From the NCBI GenBank assembly GCA_030737835.1, contig JAUJYN010000026.1:186001-250000 (forward strand): 64,000 bases of DNA, in the 5' to 3' direction. The notes under the pieces were generated by a model. The model did no database searches. It was not told the origin of the DNA and saw only the letters and a program-made list of their open reading frames with translations. The stretch is from Acorus gramineus (Eukaryota > Streptophyta > Magnoliopsida > Acorales > Acoraceae). The position numbers and the translations under genes were made by a program. Below, piece by piece: positions 44,457-55,449 of the stretch (positions are counted from its first letter, which is position 1; every line of letters begins with the position of its first letter).

Positions 44457-45170
44457 GTATAAGGATAGTTGTGTGTGTAGTTGGTGGTTATTATGCAAGT
44501 GTGTGGGGTATCTGGATGAGTGAGTATCAAGAGTGGTTGTTTGGGTTAAGGAAGCCGGGTTATAGCCGTCCTAGCAGAGAGTTCCCATCAGTAGGTACCA
44601 CCGATGCAGTCGGAGGGGTACTGAATTTGGGAGTATGCTAGGTAGGGGCTACCCGGTAAGAGATTATTGAATGGTGCCGCGAGCGTGGAATCGCTCTCCC
44701 CTTCGTCGGATCCGCGTAGTACAGCCCCGGCGTTAGACAGGCTCCCGGTCAGAGGACCAGGCGAGCTACGGAGCGGGGAGAGGCTACCGGTGGACCAGGG
44801 GTAGAGAGCAGTCTAAGTCTCTCCCAAAGTCCCAAAATGTCTCCTTTTGGGAGTGAGGGTGTGGATGAGGCGAAGACGGGTCGCTCGTGACCCAAGTTCT
44901 GTTGGACCATTCCCAATGATGTTGGGTCCGGTCTTGTAGTGGATGTTGAAGGACATCGTTGGGTGATCATCTAGAGGTAGATGATCCGGAGGGGTTAGTA
45001 GTGTTCTTTAAAATGATGTCTTCTTCCAGTGTTCCTTTCTGGATTAAGGGGCCTTGTGAGGTCGGCGTTGGAACCCGGGCTAGGGTACTTCGTGTTCCTT
45101 GTTTGGTTGTCGGGGTATCCTATATCGGGATTTCATGGTGCCCTCCCGAGGTTTCCTTTCCCAGGTAAGG
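44457..45170 (+). repeat. Captured fragment of an L6/L10-type LTR inside E4
   Basis: In sense orientation it follows the order of an LTR: GTAGGTACC, GGATCCG, GGTGGACCAGG, then GTTGGGTCCGGTCTTGTAG and TAGATGATCC, which match the complement of L6 around 33540-33620 and of L10 around 61790-61860. It ends with the dispersed GTTCCTTGTTTGGTTGTC block (45094). It is unlike E4's own LTRs in this part, so it came from the other subfamily. Confidence 0.75.
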
Positions 45171-45240
45171 GATGCCATGGAAGCATCAGATAGATGAGAG
45201 ATCAAGTGCGAGTTTTGGTTAGAGGTTAAGGCCTTTTGGG

Positions 45241-45767
45241 CTGATTTTTCTGGTAAGGCATATCTGTGGACCCGGGCAAGACGCTCGTCGCGTCAAATTG
45301 GCGCCGACCGTCGAACCCCGCAAGGATTCGGAGCTTCCCGAGTTGGAGGGTTATTGCAGGAAGCTTGACGAGGGACTCTCGAAGATAGCTGTTCCTCTTA
45401 ACCGCCTTACTCGGAAGGATGTCCGGTTCGAGTGGTCCCCTTCTTGCGAGGAGAGCTTCCTGGAGTTTTATCGGAGGCTCACCTCAGCGCCAATTCTTAC
45501 CTCTCCGTCTTGGAGTGGTGGGTTCGCAGTTGGGTAAAGGTGTGTCCGCGATCCTGCTCACGTCATCCCGTTCGAGCCGCTCGTCTCTGAGCCGGACAGT
45601 CATTCGTGGAGCAGTCGATTGAGATCATGGACCGCCGCGTGAGGAGGCTCTGCACCAAGACCGTCCAGTTGGTCGAGGTGCGATGGCAGCACCGTTCCGG
45701 TGTCGAGGACACTTGGGAGCTCAAGGATGCCAGGTGTGACGCGTATCCGCATCTTTTCCCCTCCTAG
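45241..45767 (+). pseudogene. pol: E4 fused remnants of RNase H and integrase tail
   Basis: The first part reads like the RT/RNase H connection (SNWRRPSNP, then [20 protein letters not shown] and a PSCEES segment). Near 45545 it jumps to the integrase C-terminus (HVIPFEPLV) and the chromodomain-like tail (VQLVEVRWQH, DTWELKDA), ending at TAG 45765 before the polypurine tract. RNase H proper and the whole catalytic integrase core are deleted, and the parts are out of frame with each other. No enzyme can be made. Confidence 0.85.
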
Positions 45768-45800
45768 ATGTTTTTGCATATTTTGAGGACAAAATTTCCT

Positions 45801-45813
45801 AAGGGGGGAAGAA
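45801..45813 (+). other. E4 polypurine tract
   Basis: AAGGGGGGAAGAA ends directly at the 3' LTR. This is the plus-strand priming site. Confidence 0.92.
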
Positions 45814-48800
45814 TGTTATATATGTGTCACTTTTAACCTGCTGGTAACCGTTGGAGCGTTCTGGCAGTTTTTCAATTTTTTTGGTTTTCGATCGGAACCG
45901 CTAATTTTTGGACTGTTAGCTATCGTCCTGAGTTAGAGGACTCCGATTGGAAATCTAACTGCATATTTGGTGTCCTGGTGCCATTTTTAGCCTCTCACGA
46001 AAATTTCATCGAATTCCGGTAACGTTTCCGAAATTTCACAGTTCCGGGCGTATCTGGGTTTTTAAGTCGCTCTATATATAGGTGTGATCTAATTTCGAAA
46101 TCACTATTCATCATCCCTACCAATGATTTTCTCTCTCCCCTCTCTCCTTTTTCTTTGATTTGAGCCCCCTAGACCCCTCAAACCTAAAAACCTAAAGCAT
46201 AGGAAGTGTAGATCGGGTCCCGATCTACACCCCGGTGCTTTCAAATCCCGATTCCGGAGAGTTTAGCCCCTCCGTCCCCCCTCTCTTCTCCTCTGTTTTG
46301 GACCATTTCGAGGGCCAAGATAGATCCGGGCGTTGGAAGCCCTTGGGGAAAGGTTTCGGTGCGCGGAGAGCATCCGGACTTCCCTTCTTCCCCTCGGTAA
46401 GCCTCTTTCCCTCTTTTTTGCATAGATGCTTGTTAGGAGGTAGATTTGGGGTTGGGAGGCGGTGGCGGCGGTGGGTGGCCGTCGGAGGGCTGTGGTGGTG
46501 GTCGGAGGCCATTGGTGGCGGGGGGGTGGTGGAGGTTGGGTGGCTCGGTCTAGGAGTTGGGCTGTCCGGGTAGGCTGAGCGGCTGTTCCGGGAGTTTAGG
46601 CAGTGGGCGCAGCAGGCTGGGGCACCAGGTGCCGGGCGCGCATGCGCGTCGCACAGGTGTGCGCGCGGCGTGCGCTCGGGTGGTGCTGCAGGCGTGCTGG
46701 GCGAGCAGGGTAGGGCTAGTGTGGAGCAGGATGGCTGCGGGCTGTGCGAGCAGGGCAGGCCGGCTGGGCAGGCCATGCTCGGGCAGCTGGCAGGGGGTGC
46801 TCGGGCATCAGGCGGGCAGTGGCTGGGCGTGCAGGCGAACGGTGCTCGGGCCACTCGGCGACGCGCGCAGGCAGGCAGCGCGGCAGCAGCGCGGGCATGC
46901 TGGCAGGCGCGTTGGGCGCGTGCTGCCAGGCGCGCTGGGCGCGTGTTGCGCGTGCGTGCGCGTGGGCGCTGGGTGAGGGTCCCGGGTGCTGGGGCTGAGC
47001 GTCGGGTGCTGGGCCGCGGATACCGGGCGCTGGGCTGAGGCGCAGGCGTGCGCGTGGTGCAGTGGGTGCGAGCGGGTGGTGCGCGCCTGGTGCGCGCGGG
47101 TAGAGGATGGTAGGTGCGCGCGGAGTGCGCGCGGATAGGGGGCTGGAGGTGCACGCGAGGAGAGGCGCTGCGCGCGGGGCGTGCGGGGTGCTTGCGGGCC
47201 AGCGCGAGGCGTGCAGGGTGTGCGCGGGCGGCTGCGCTGGGGCGCAGGGAGCGAGCGGTGCACCCGGGAGGTTCGGCGACGCGTCCAGGCGGCGGGCGGG
47301 GGCCCGGCGGTGCGCGGGGCGCGTTGGCTGAGGCGCGGCGGTGCACCCGGGCGGTCGGGTGACCGTGCGGGTGGTTGCCGGCCGTGCGGGTGGTTGCCGG
47401 GGTGCTCGGGCTAGCGTGCGTGCGGGTCGTATGCACGTTTGCCCGAGTGTTGGTTGTTTGTTTGTGGGTTTTGTGAATTTTGATGTCTTTGGTAGTAGTT
47501 GTGGATTTTAACTCACCATATAAATGTCTGTCTTGCAGATCCTGACGGGCGGTCGCGCGACGACCCGAACTTCGGTGAGTGGGACAATCCAACCCAGTAG
47601 AGAGGCGTCATACGCATTTGGGCATATACCGACCTCTCCTGGGGCACCATGGATGTATATTAACCGGCAGTAATATGTAATCCATGCTTGCATGATTTAA
47701 ATGTAGAATGCATGCTACCCTAGTCTTTGTATGTTAGGGACTTGCACCCATAGGATAGGTGTAAGAGCCATGCACCATGCCCCTGTTTTCATGCTAGGAA
47801 ACCTCGGCCTATGCATGCGTCCTACTAGTTTATTTATTAAATTAAATGCTAGTGTATGTTAAATCGCATGCCTTAGATAATATTATCGGGAGGAGCCTTG
47901 CGAGGTCAACATTGAGACCCGTGTTAGGGTACTCCGTGTTCCTTGTTTGGTTGTCGGGATGTCCTGTATCGGGACCTCATGCTGCCCTCCCAAGGTTTCT
48001 AGTCCCAGTAATATTATAAGTAATGTTATATAACTGGTATGATTATTAGCAATTTTAGTGAATATTATAGGGGAGGGGCCTTGCGAGGACAGCGGTGAGA
48101 CCCGGGTTAGGGTACTCCGTGTTCCTTGTTTGGTTGTCGGGGTATCCTATATCGGGAACTCACGCCGCCCTCCCGAGTTCTTTCCCCCAATGATATTACA
48201 ACCTTGCTTTTATCGTACATGTTCCCCGCATCTTGGTTATGCGCCCTGGAGGAACTCTGAAGAGTTCATGACATTAGAATTGTAGAGATGTGTTGTCAGC
48301 GGATCCGAGTGGATCATATGCGTATGGATAGGCTGTTCTGTTTCCCTTCGTTGGATCCGTGTAGAGACTGCCCCAGCGTGATAAGGTCGTCCCTTCCGAG
48401 GGATCCCATCAGCAGGTGCCTCCCGATATTTGTGACGGACTGCGCTGAAGTTATGGGTGAAGGCCAGCGGCCTACGGAGTGGAGGAGAGACTATCGGTGG
48501 ACCAAGGGTGACCAACAGCCTAGTCAGTCCCAATATCCTATGTGACCCGTGGTAGGGTGAGGGTGAGGGTGTAGTGGGTTGGCGATGAGCGACCTACTGG
48601 ATTTGTGATTGGATGATTATCAGTCCCAATAGCCTATGTCACCCATTGATGGGTGAGGGTGAGGGTGTGGTGGTTCGGCGAGGTACGAACCACTGGATTA
48701 TGTTGTTATGTCACTTAGAGGATGGATAAATAATGGAATTGTGGTAAATATTGTCTGTGATGCATCGGTTGTGCTTTTCACTGAGTGTGTGGCTCACCCC

Positions 48801-49270
48801 TCGCATATGTTTTTCCCCAGTGGTCACTGAGCGTGTGGCTCACCCCTCGCATATGTTTTTCCCCAGTGGTCACTGAGCCTGAGCTGGAGCCGGAGCAGCA
48901 GTTGGAGCTTTCCGAGGGATTCCTTCAGTAGCGGAGCAGCGCCACGTCCCGCGAGTGCCAGAGGTTATCAGCATCCCTTCTTGACTGTTTGTATTGTGTT
49001 ATTGTGCTTGGCACGCGTCTGTATGTATTCAGTCGTATTGGTGTATATTGGCTCTCACAGGACAGATGATTGAGTATCGAGTCTGTAGTATGTTTATTTA
49101 CAGATTCAGTCTTTTGCTTCCGCATTTGGTGTATATATCATGTCAGCCTCTTTGTTGTCTGTGTGTCATTCTGGTTGTTTGTGTATGATATATTATTGAC
49201 CTCCTGTGTAGATTCTGATATTTTATATACACTTGCCGCGTCCCAGGGACGGCCGCCCTGGGGCGTGACA
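45814..49270 (+). repeat. L8: 3' LTR of E4
   Basis: It is very similar to L7, with about a dozen differences in the first 310 bp and long matching runs elsewhere. It has donor GTAAGC at 46397, a micro-exon, donor at 47575, hairpin 48252-48267, and two acceptors (ending 48820 and 48866) because about 46 bp around the acceptor is duplicated. Confidence 0.93.
47539..47574 (+). other. Conserved 36-nt exon-like block in L8
   Basis: Identical to the L7 block, with the same CTTGCAG and GTGAGT flanks. Confidence 0.68.
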
Positions 49271-49275
49271 GAACC

Positions 49276-50145
49276 CACCACTCCCAGACAGAATGGTAAG
49301 AATTGGCGCTTAGGTGAGTCTTCGCTTCAACTCCAGGAAGCTCTCCTCGCAAGATGGGGACCACTCGAACTGAACATCCTTCCGTGTGAGGTGGGTCAGA
49401 GGCATGGCTATCTTCGATTAACACTCGACAAACCTCCGATAATAACCCACCAAACCCAGGAAGCTCCAAATCTCGGTGGGGATCGACTGTCGCCGCCAAT
49501 TCGACACGGCGAGCGTCTTGTCCAGGTCCACAGATATACCCTCGCCGGAAATCACGTGGCCTAGAAAGGCCATACGCTCCAACCAGAACTCGCACTTACT
49601 GAACTTGGTGAACAACTGATGTCGGGCCAAAGTCTCCAAGATAGTGCGGAGATGGTCAGCGTGCTCCTCAAGACTCCTCAAGTACACCAGAATATCATCG
49701 ATGAAGACTACCACGAAGGAGTCGAGGAAGGGCCGAAACACCCGGTTCATCAGATCCATGAAGGCCGTCGGCGCATTCGTCAACCCAAACGGTAGTACTC
49801 AGAACTCGTAGTGCCCATAACGGGTACGAAAGGCCGTCTTCAGAATATCCGACTCCCGGATCTTTAGCTGATAGTAGCCCGAAGGGAGATCAATCTTTGA
49901 AAAGACACGCGCTCCCTGGAGCTGGTCAAACAGATCGTCAATCCGCGGCAAGGGGTACTTGTTCTTCACGGTCCGCTTGTTCAGCTGCCTGTAATCAATA
50001 CAAAGACACAGCGAACCGTCCTTCTTCCGAACGAATAAAACAGGGGCTCCCCACGGAGAGACACTCGGACGTGCAAAGCCCTTCTCGAGCAACTCTTCCA
50101 GCTGCTCCTTGAGCACCTTCAGCTATGCTGGGGCCATCCGGTACG
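49276..50145 (-). pseudogene. pol: E3 reverse transcriptase
   Basis: This is the RT half separated from 37692-39598 by E4. It has [26 protein letters not shown], then [13 protein letters not shown] with the FIDD catalytic motif, [14 protein letters not shown] and [11 protein letters not shown]. Breaks are a frameshift near 49790 that splits fingers from palm, a stop near 49420, and a TAG for Gln near 50125. The catalytic motif remains. Confidence 0.87.
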
Positions 50146-50720
50146 GAGCTCTCGGAAGATCATCGGGAAAAACCTCTGGATATTCTGCCACGACCGGAGT
50201 CTGACTGATATCTGCCCGCAGTGGTGCATCCTCCTCAGCAATGTACGCCAGAAAACCCTCACATCCTCCCTGAAGGAGTCTCCACGCCTGGATGGATGAC
50301 ACGAACCCCAAAGGGGCTATGTCCCGATCGCCCATGAACTGGAAAGATCTCTGACCAGGGATGTGGAAAGACACCGACTTCGCAAAATAGTCGATACTGG
50401 CGTGGCTAGCTGAGAGCCAATCCATTCCCAGGATGGAATCGAAGTCCATCATGGCGAGCTCGACCAACTCTAATGGAAACTTATGCTCCGCAATTGCCAC
50501 GGTACACCCCCGATAAATAGAACGGAGGAGAATACGGTCTCCGACGGGCAATGATATCTCCAGCATAGCATCAAGGGGGGCTGACACCACACCCATCCGT
50601 CTCGCGAAAATAGGAGACACGAACGAGTGCGTGGCTCCGGAATCAAATAGCACATATGCAGGAAGCTGGGAGATCAGAACAATACCTCGGACAACGCTAC
50701 CCGAAGCCTGCGCCTCCTCG
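50146..50720 (-). pseudogene. pol: E3 aspartic protease
   Basis: The active site [13 protein letters not shown] and the second motif [14 protein letters not shown] are present. The frame is joined to the end of gag through AEEAQASGSVVRG, so here gag and protease were one frame, unlike E2 where a TAG interrupts. About 60 bp of the linker to RT is deleted (DDLP runs straight into RAPYRMAP). Confidence 0.86.
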
Positions 50721-52126
50721 GCCGTAAGTGCTGCAACACGACCCTGAACAAGCTGCGGTTGAGGAGCAGGGGCACGCCTCGCAGGCTGCACTGGCTGCCT
50801 CCTCTGGTCAACTCGGCCACCCTGTGGCTGCTGCTGCTGACGCTGCGGCTGCTGCTGCTGGCATGGCTGCTGCTGCTGGCGCGGCTGCTGCTGTAGCTGC
50901 TACTGGCGCGGCTGCTGCTGTAGCTGCTGCTGCGGCTGCTGTCGAGGCACAGGGGGTCGGCCAGCATCAGGGCAATCATAGGAAATATGTCTGACCCGCT
51001 GGCAATGGTAACAACGTCGTGTCTCCGGTCGCCTAGCCTGGACTGGTACTGTAGCAATGGGTGCTGGACCTCGCACTGGCACCACATCGACTGGGGTAGT
51101 GGCGGCCACTGGCTGATCAAAGCGGGGCCGCTTGCTCTTGCGACGTCCCTGGTCCTGGCTCCTGGGGGGCCTCTGGTCTGCAGAAGGGGTTTGAACCCCC
51201 AAAGGAACCCCAAGGTCTCGCTCAACTGTCCTCGCACGAGACACCAAGTCTGAGTACCTCGAGAATGCCTGTGAGGTGACGTGCACCCTGATGGAGCTAA
51301 TGAGACCCATCTCAAAACGACGGCATCGCGTCTCCTCATCCATCACTAAGGCGGGGGCAAACCGAGAAAGCCTCGTGAAACGTGTAGAGTAATCAGCGAC
51401 TGACATGGAGCCCTGCATCAACTGCTCGAACTCTCGCATCACGATCTGGCGTGTCAAAAATGGGAAGTACTCCTCCAGAAAGTAACTCCGGAATCCAGCC
51501 CATAGAAGTCGCCCCACACCCTCGGGGATGTCCACCGATCGGGTAGCCCACCAGTCAGCAGCGCTACCCTTCAACATGAAGGTGGCCAGTGAGACACGCT
51601 GGCGGTCGGTGCAGTGCATGGTCGAGAAGATCTTGTCTATCTCCATCAACCAACGCTCAGGGGCAAGGGGGTCCGCCGACAAGCCATAGAACTCGGGAGG
51701 GTGAAGCTTCAGAAAGGCGGTGAGGCCGCTCTGATGCACACGTGCCGCAGCCTCTAGCTCCACCTCCCTCTCCAGGGGATCCTGAATTCCCTCTACTGGA
51801 ATCTCCACTGGGACAGGGGGTACCTCGGGCACCACCGGTGGATCTGCTACCAAGGGGACCTGCGGGACTGCCTCGCGGGCCGCCCGCAGCTCCTGGATCT
51901 CTCGTGCCTGATCAGCCAACGCCCTAGTCTGGGCCTCCAATGCCCTAGTCTGAGTCTCCAATAGATCTGCGATACGAGCATAAGCACACTCCCATGCAAG
52001 AGGCTCCTGCGCTGGTCCTGGCCCAATAGCCGAGGACCCTCCAGTAGACTCCTCGCCTCTGGTAGGTTCAGAAACCTCCAAGGCCCGAGGGGGACCACGT
52101 CCACGCATCCCTCTGCGAGGAGGCAT
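50721..52126 (-). pseudogene. gag: E3 gag with a stop in the Gln-rich tail
   Basis: It starts MPPRRGMRGRG. The first 408 codons are open and hold the helical N-terminus (ALEAQTRALADQ), the gag domain and a CCHC knuckle whose central Gly is changed (CYHCQRVRHISYDC). A TAG in the Gln repeat at about 50900 ends the frame, which then continues through a Pro/Gln tail to protease. The Gln-codon repeat is prone to slippage and nonsense change. Of the Tekay gags here it is one of the least damaged. Confidence 0.87.
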
Positions 52127-52220
52127 ATCAGCAACCTAAGAAACAGACACTAGGATCAGAATACTCATATAGAAATCCTAGGACTCATCTCCAAGAAAAC
52201 AATTGGCTCTGACAGGACCA

Positions 52221-52233
52221 GGCTCTGATACCA
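52221..52233 (-). other. tRNA-iMet primer-binding site of E3
   Basis: GGCTCTGATACCA on +, the complement of TGGTATCAGAGCC, next to the 5' LTR end. Confidence 0.94.
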
Positions 52234-52238
52234 ACTTT

Positions 52239-54822
52239 TGTCATGCCCCAGGGTGGCCGTCCCCGATACGTGGCAAATATATATAATATCAGCAGTCCAT
52301 ACAGGAGATCAATAAAAGACTCTAAACAACCTCGAAGATAATAACACAATTAACAATGTAGCTGACATAATATATATACATATAGCGGAAGCTTAAACGA
52401 CTGAGTCTGTAATTCAAAGACATATTACAGGCCAGAATACATAATCAACTATCCTGTGAGAGCCAATATAAACAAAGACATCCATATACAAGTATTGTGC
52501 CCAAGCACGAATAACAATACATACTAGCAAAAGAAGGGGATGCTGATGGCCTCTCACTCGCAGAACCCAAAACGCGAACGCTGCTCCGCTACTGATGTGA
52601 TGCCTCGGGGAGCTCCTCCTTCAGATCCGACTCAGTAACAACTGGAGGAAAAGATATGAGAGGGGTGAGCCACACGCTCAGTGAATGGCACAATCTATGC
52701 AACACAACTCATATTAACCTTAAAATAATTAAAGTCCCAAAATGGGAGTAACTGCACAAATTGGTGGGTCGTAGCGTCGCCGACCCACCCCACCCTCACC
52801 CTCACCCTTTAGAGGTGACATAGGACTTTTGGGATAGATAGGACTGCTCCACACCCTTGGTCCACCGGTAGCCCTTTCCCCGGGTAGCCACTACCTGGTA
52901 TACTCCCATGGTCAGTACGTTCCTGAATGCATCGGTAGTACCTACCGATGGGAGCCCTCTGTCAGGACAGCTTTTCCCAACCCGGTTAGTTCCTACTCGG
53001 ATCCAACGAAGGGGAGAAAACAACCTACTCTCACGGATACGATCCTCTTGGATCCGTCGACAACGATTACTAACACTACTAGGGTAATGAATTCTCAAGA
53101 ATTCCTCCAGGGCGCATAACTAAGATGCGGGGAAAACATACATTATAATAACAAGGTTATAATTATTTTCTAAGGCATGCTTATACTAACATATTCTCAT
53201 TTTGATTTAATTAAATTAAACTAAATGGGAAACATGCATAGATCAAGGCTTTTCAAGCATGATACATGGATGTATATCCCTAGCATACAATGTCTAACAT
53301 GGTATGGTTACATCATAGCAAGCATGCATTAACATAAGTTTTTATTTACACAAGTTATTATGTAGTTATGGTACCCCAGGGGGGGCAATGCACGCCTACG
53401 TGCATCGAACGCCTTCCTATTGGGTTGGATTGACCCACTCACCGTAACCCGGGTCGTTGCGAAACTGTTCGCCAAGATCTGCAAGACAAGGGCATTCAAT
53501 ATACTGAGTATAACTACACAAATATACATGGAATTTATTAGAAATGCCAAAAACTCGGACAAGCATGCATACGGGCTCGCACGCATGCGAGTACGCACGT
53601 ACGCACGCAAGTCCGAGTGCCCCGACACCTACCCGAACCCTCGGGAAGCCACACGCATGGCCCCCCGCACGCGTACGCACGCATACGCATGCACGCACGT
53701 GCCCCAGCACCCTTGGCGCACTGCCGCACGCCCATCCGCGCGCACCCCATGCACTGCGCGCCCGCGCAGCACCCCGCACGCGCGTTCGCACGCCTGCGCG
53801 TACGCGCGCGCACCCGCCAGCGCGCCCGATTGTGCGCTCCAGCGCTCCCCTGCGGGCGCAGACGCGCACGCACACGCGCGGATGGCCCTGCGCGCGCGCC
53901 CAAACCTCCTCCCACCCCCTCCTCAGCCCACACACCCACCCTAAACCCTATGCATGGCATGCATGAACACCCTAAGAGCTTTTATCAAACATTTAAACAA
54001 GGTCAAGGGAGGAGGAGAGCTTACCAAAGGAGGGGGAAGAAAAGGGGAGGAAATCGGGTGCCCTTGGCGCACCAAACCACCTCAACCGCCACCACCAACA
54101 CCACCACCTTCTCAGCCACTCCTCAAGCCTTTAATGGCTGAAATCAGGGGTTGGGGGGGGGGGGGGGAGGCATGAGAGGGAGCTAGAGAGAAAAGAATCA
54201 AAGCACAACAACAACACCCAAAGCTTGCACACACATACCTTTCTCTTTTCCTTTTAATGTTTCTTCTTCTCCTTCTTGTTCTTCTTTTATTTAACACAAA
54301 AAAAAAACAAAGAAAACCAGGGAGTGAAGGAGAGAGTGAGAGGGAGAGGATGAGAAGGGGACGCCCACCTATAGTGTACACACACACACACACACTCACA
54401 CACACATTCTTCATTAAATGTGAAAAAAGGGGGTGGTTGGGGGATTGACTTTGAGTCAACCCAACCAAACTACCAAACAAAAACCCTTGACTAGTCAAAG
54501 GTCATCTTTGACTAGTCAAAGTCTTCGTTGACCCGGTCAAAGTCACCCTTTGACAATCCAAAATCGGTCAAAACCCGGATACGATTCGGAACTGCAAAAT
54601 TTTCTAAAACGTTACCCGAATTTGATGAAATTTTAATGAGTAGCGTAAAATGGCACCAGGACTCATAATATGTAGTTAGATTTTCAATCGGAGTACTCGA
54701 ACTCATACTGATAGCTAAAAGTCCAAAATTTTAGCGGCTCCGATCGAAAAAAGAAAAATTGGAAAACTACCAGAAATGACCCAAAGGTGACCAATAGGCT
54801 AAAAAGTGACACATATATAACA
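52239..54822 (-). repeat. L9: 5' LTR of E3 (2,584 bp)
   Basis: From TGTCATGCCCCAGGGTGG to CACATATATAACA on +. Minus-strand signals: donor GTAAGC (intron start 54024), micro-exon, second donor (53442) and acceptor CTCCAG at 52642-52643, giving introns of about 546 and 801 bp. Hairpin at 53089-53104; 15-base poly-C tract (54153-54167) in the leader. Confidence 0.92.
53443..53478 (-). other. Conserved 36-nt exon-like block in L9
   Basis: Minus strand: CTTGCAG, ATCTTGGCGA to CCCGGGTTACG, GTGAGTGGG. Confidence 0.65.
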
Positions 54823-54827
54823 GTTCT

Positions 54828-55449
54828 TCCTCGAGAACTTTCTGTAATCATGACAGAGGCACAAAAATCGATATTGTGGAAGATTTGCTGCCAAAATATT
54901 CTACAGAAATCAAGGGACAGCTGACATAGAAGACGAAGCGTCAGTTTCGATAGATGTGTAGCTTACATGGCGAGTTTATGACGTATTTATCTCAATCTTT
55001 CCACGTGGTGACGAGAAAAGACAGATCGGCGGGAAGGTCTTTGTGACCAGACAGACGCGACCAGGTAAATCTTGTTCATGGACATAAGACAAGGCACTTC
55101 AACTCGTTCAACGCAGATTAACCTATTCGCTTAAGTGCGGGTTAGTCACGGAAGAAATTGAGGTGCTTTAGTTTTTGAAGCGCTATGACGTGAAAACGTA
55201 AGCATGCAACGAGAAGGATATTCTATGTTCATTTGGGACTTGACTAAAGACACGAGTACACAAGACAAGAGCAAGGTTGATCCAAAAAGTAATTTTTTTA
55301 TTCATTTATTGGATAAAGATTACATATAAAAATAGAAATCCAGTCAGAGATAGTCATCTATCTGCTATGTCTCCTGCTCAGTTCTTCCAGCGATATCTCA
55401 TCTCCCTTGCTACTCGGTGAAGCACGGGAAGTTACTCGTTGCTCATCTC
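54828..55449. other. Tat-like 3' non-coding region
   Basis: No ORF is seen. It continues directly from 31348 once E3 and its duplicated site are removed, and it holds the poly(A) signals of antisense ORF copy 1. Confidence 0.55.
55297..55310 (-). terminator. Two AATAAA poly(A) signals for antisense ORF copy 1
   Basis: On the minus strand AATAAATGAATAAA lies about 140 nt after the stop at 55450, a good position for 3' end formation. Confidence 0.55.

Larger units (their letters stand above)
39604..49270 (+). mobile_element. E4: non-autonomous Tekay derivative nested in E3
   Basis: Two long LTRs (3,394 and 3,457 bp) enclose only 2,816 bp. The 5-bp duplication GAACC is exact (39599-39603 and 49271-49275), and the RNase H reading of E3 resumes across it. 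The inner part has the primer-binding site, a broken gag, a block of foreign LTR sequence, fused fragments of RNase H and integrase, and a polypurine tract. It cannot encode enzymes, yet its ends are intact, so it was probably moved by proteins of a relative. Confidence 0.95.
31349..54822 (-). mobile_element. E3: complete Tekay-like chromovirus with two younger insertions
   Basis: Its LTRs are L5 (left, 3') and L9 (right, 5'), with the primer-binding site, gag, protease, RT, RNase H, integrase and chromodomain in order on the minus strand. The 5-bp duplication GTTCT flanks it (31344-31348 and 54823-54827). Without solo LTR L6 and element E4 it is about 10.2 kb. Several frameshifts and stops make it non-coding. 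Confidence 0.93.

Noticed and set aside
46225..47592. A 455-codon minus-strand open frame (and a 320-codon one at 40404-41366), rich in Ala, Arg and Pro
   Set aside because: They are antisense to the LTR leader and run through the CpG-rich intron in several overlapping frames at once. GC-rich low-complexity DNA lacks stop codons, so the length is a composition effect. No domain is visible.
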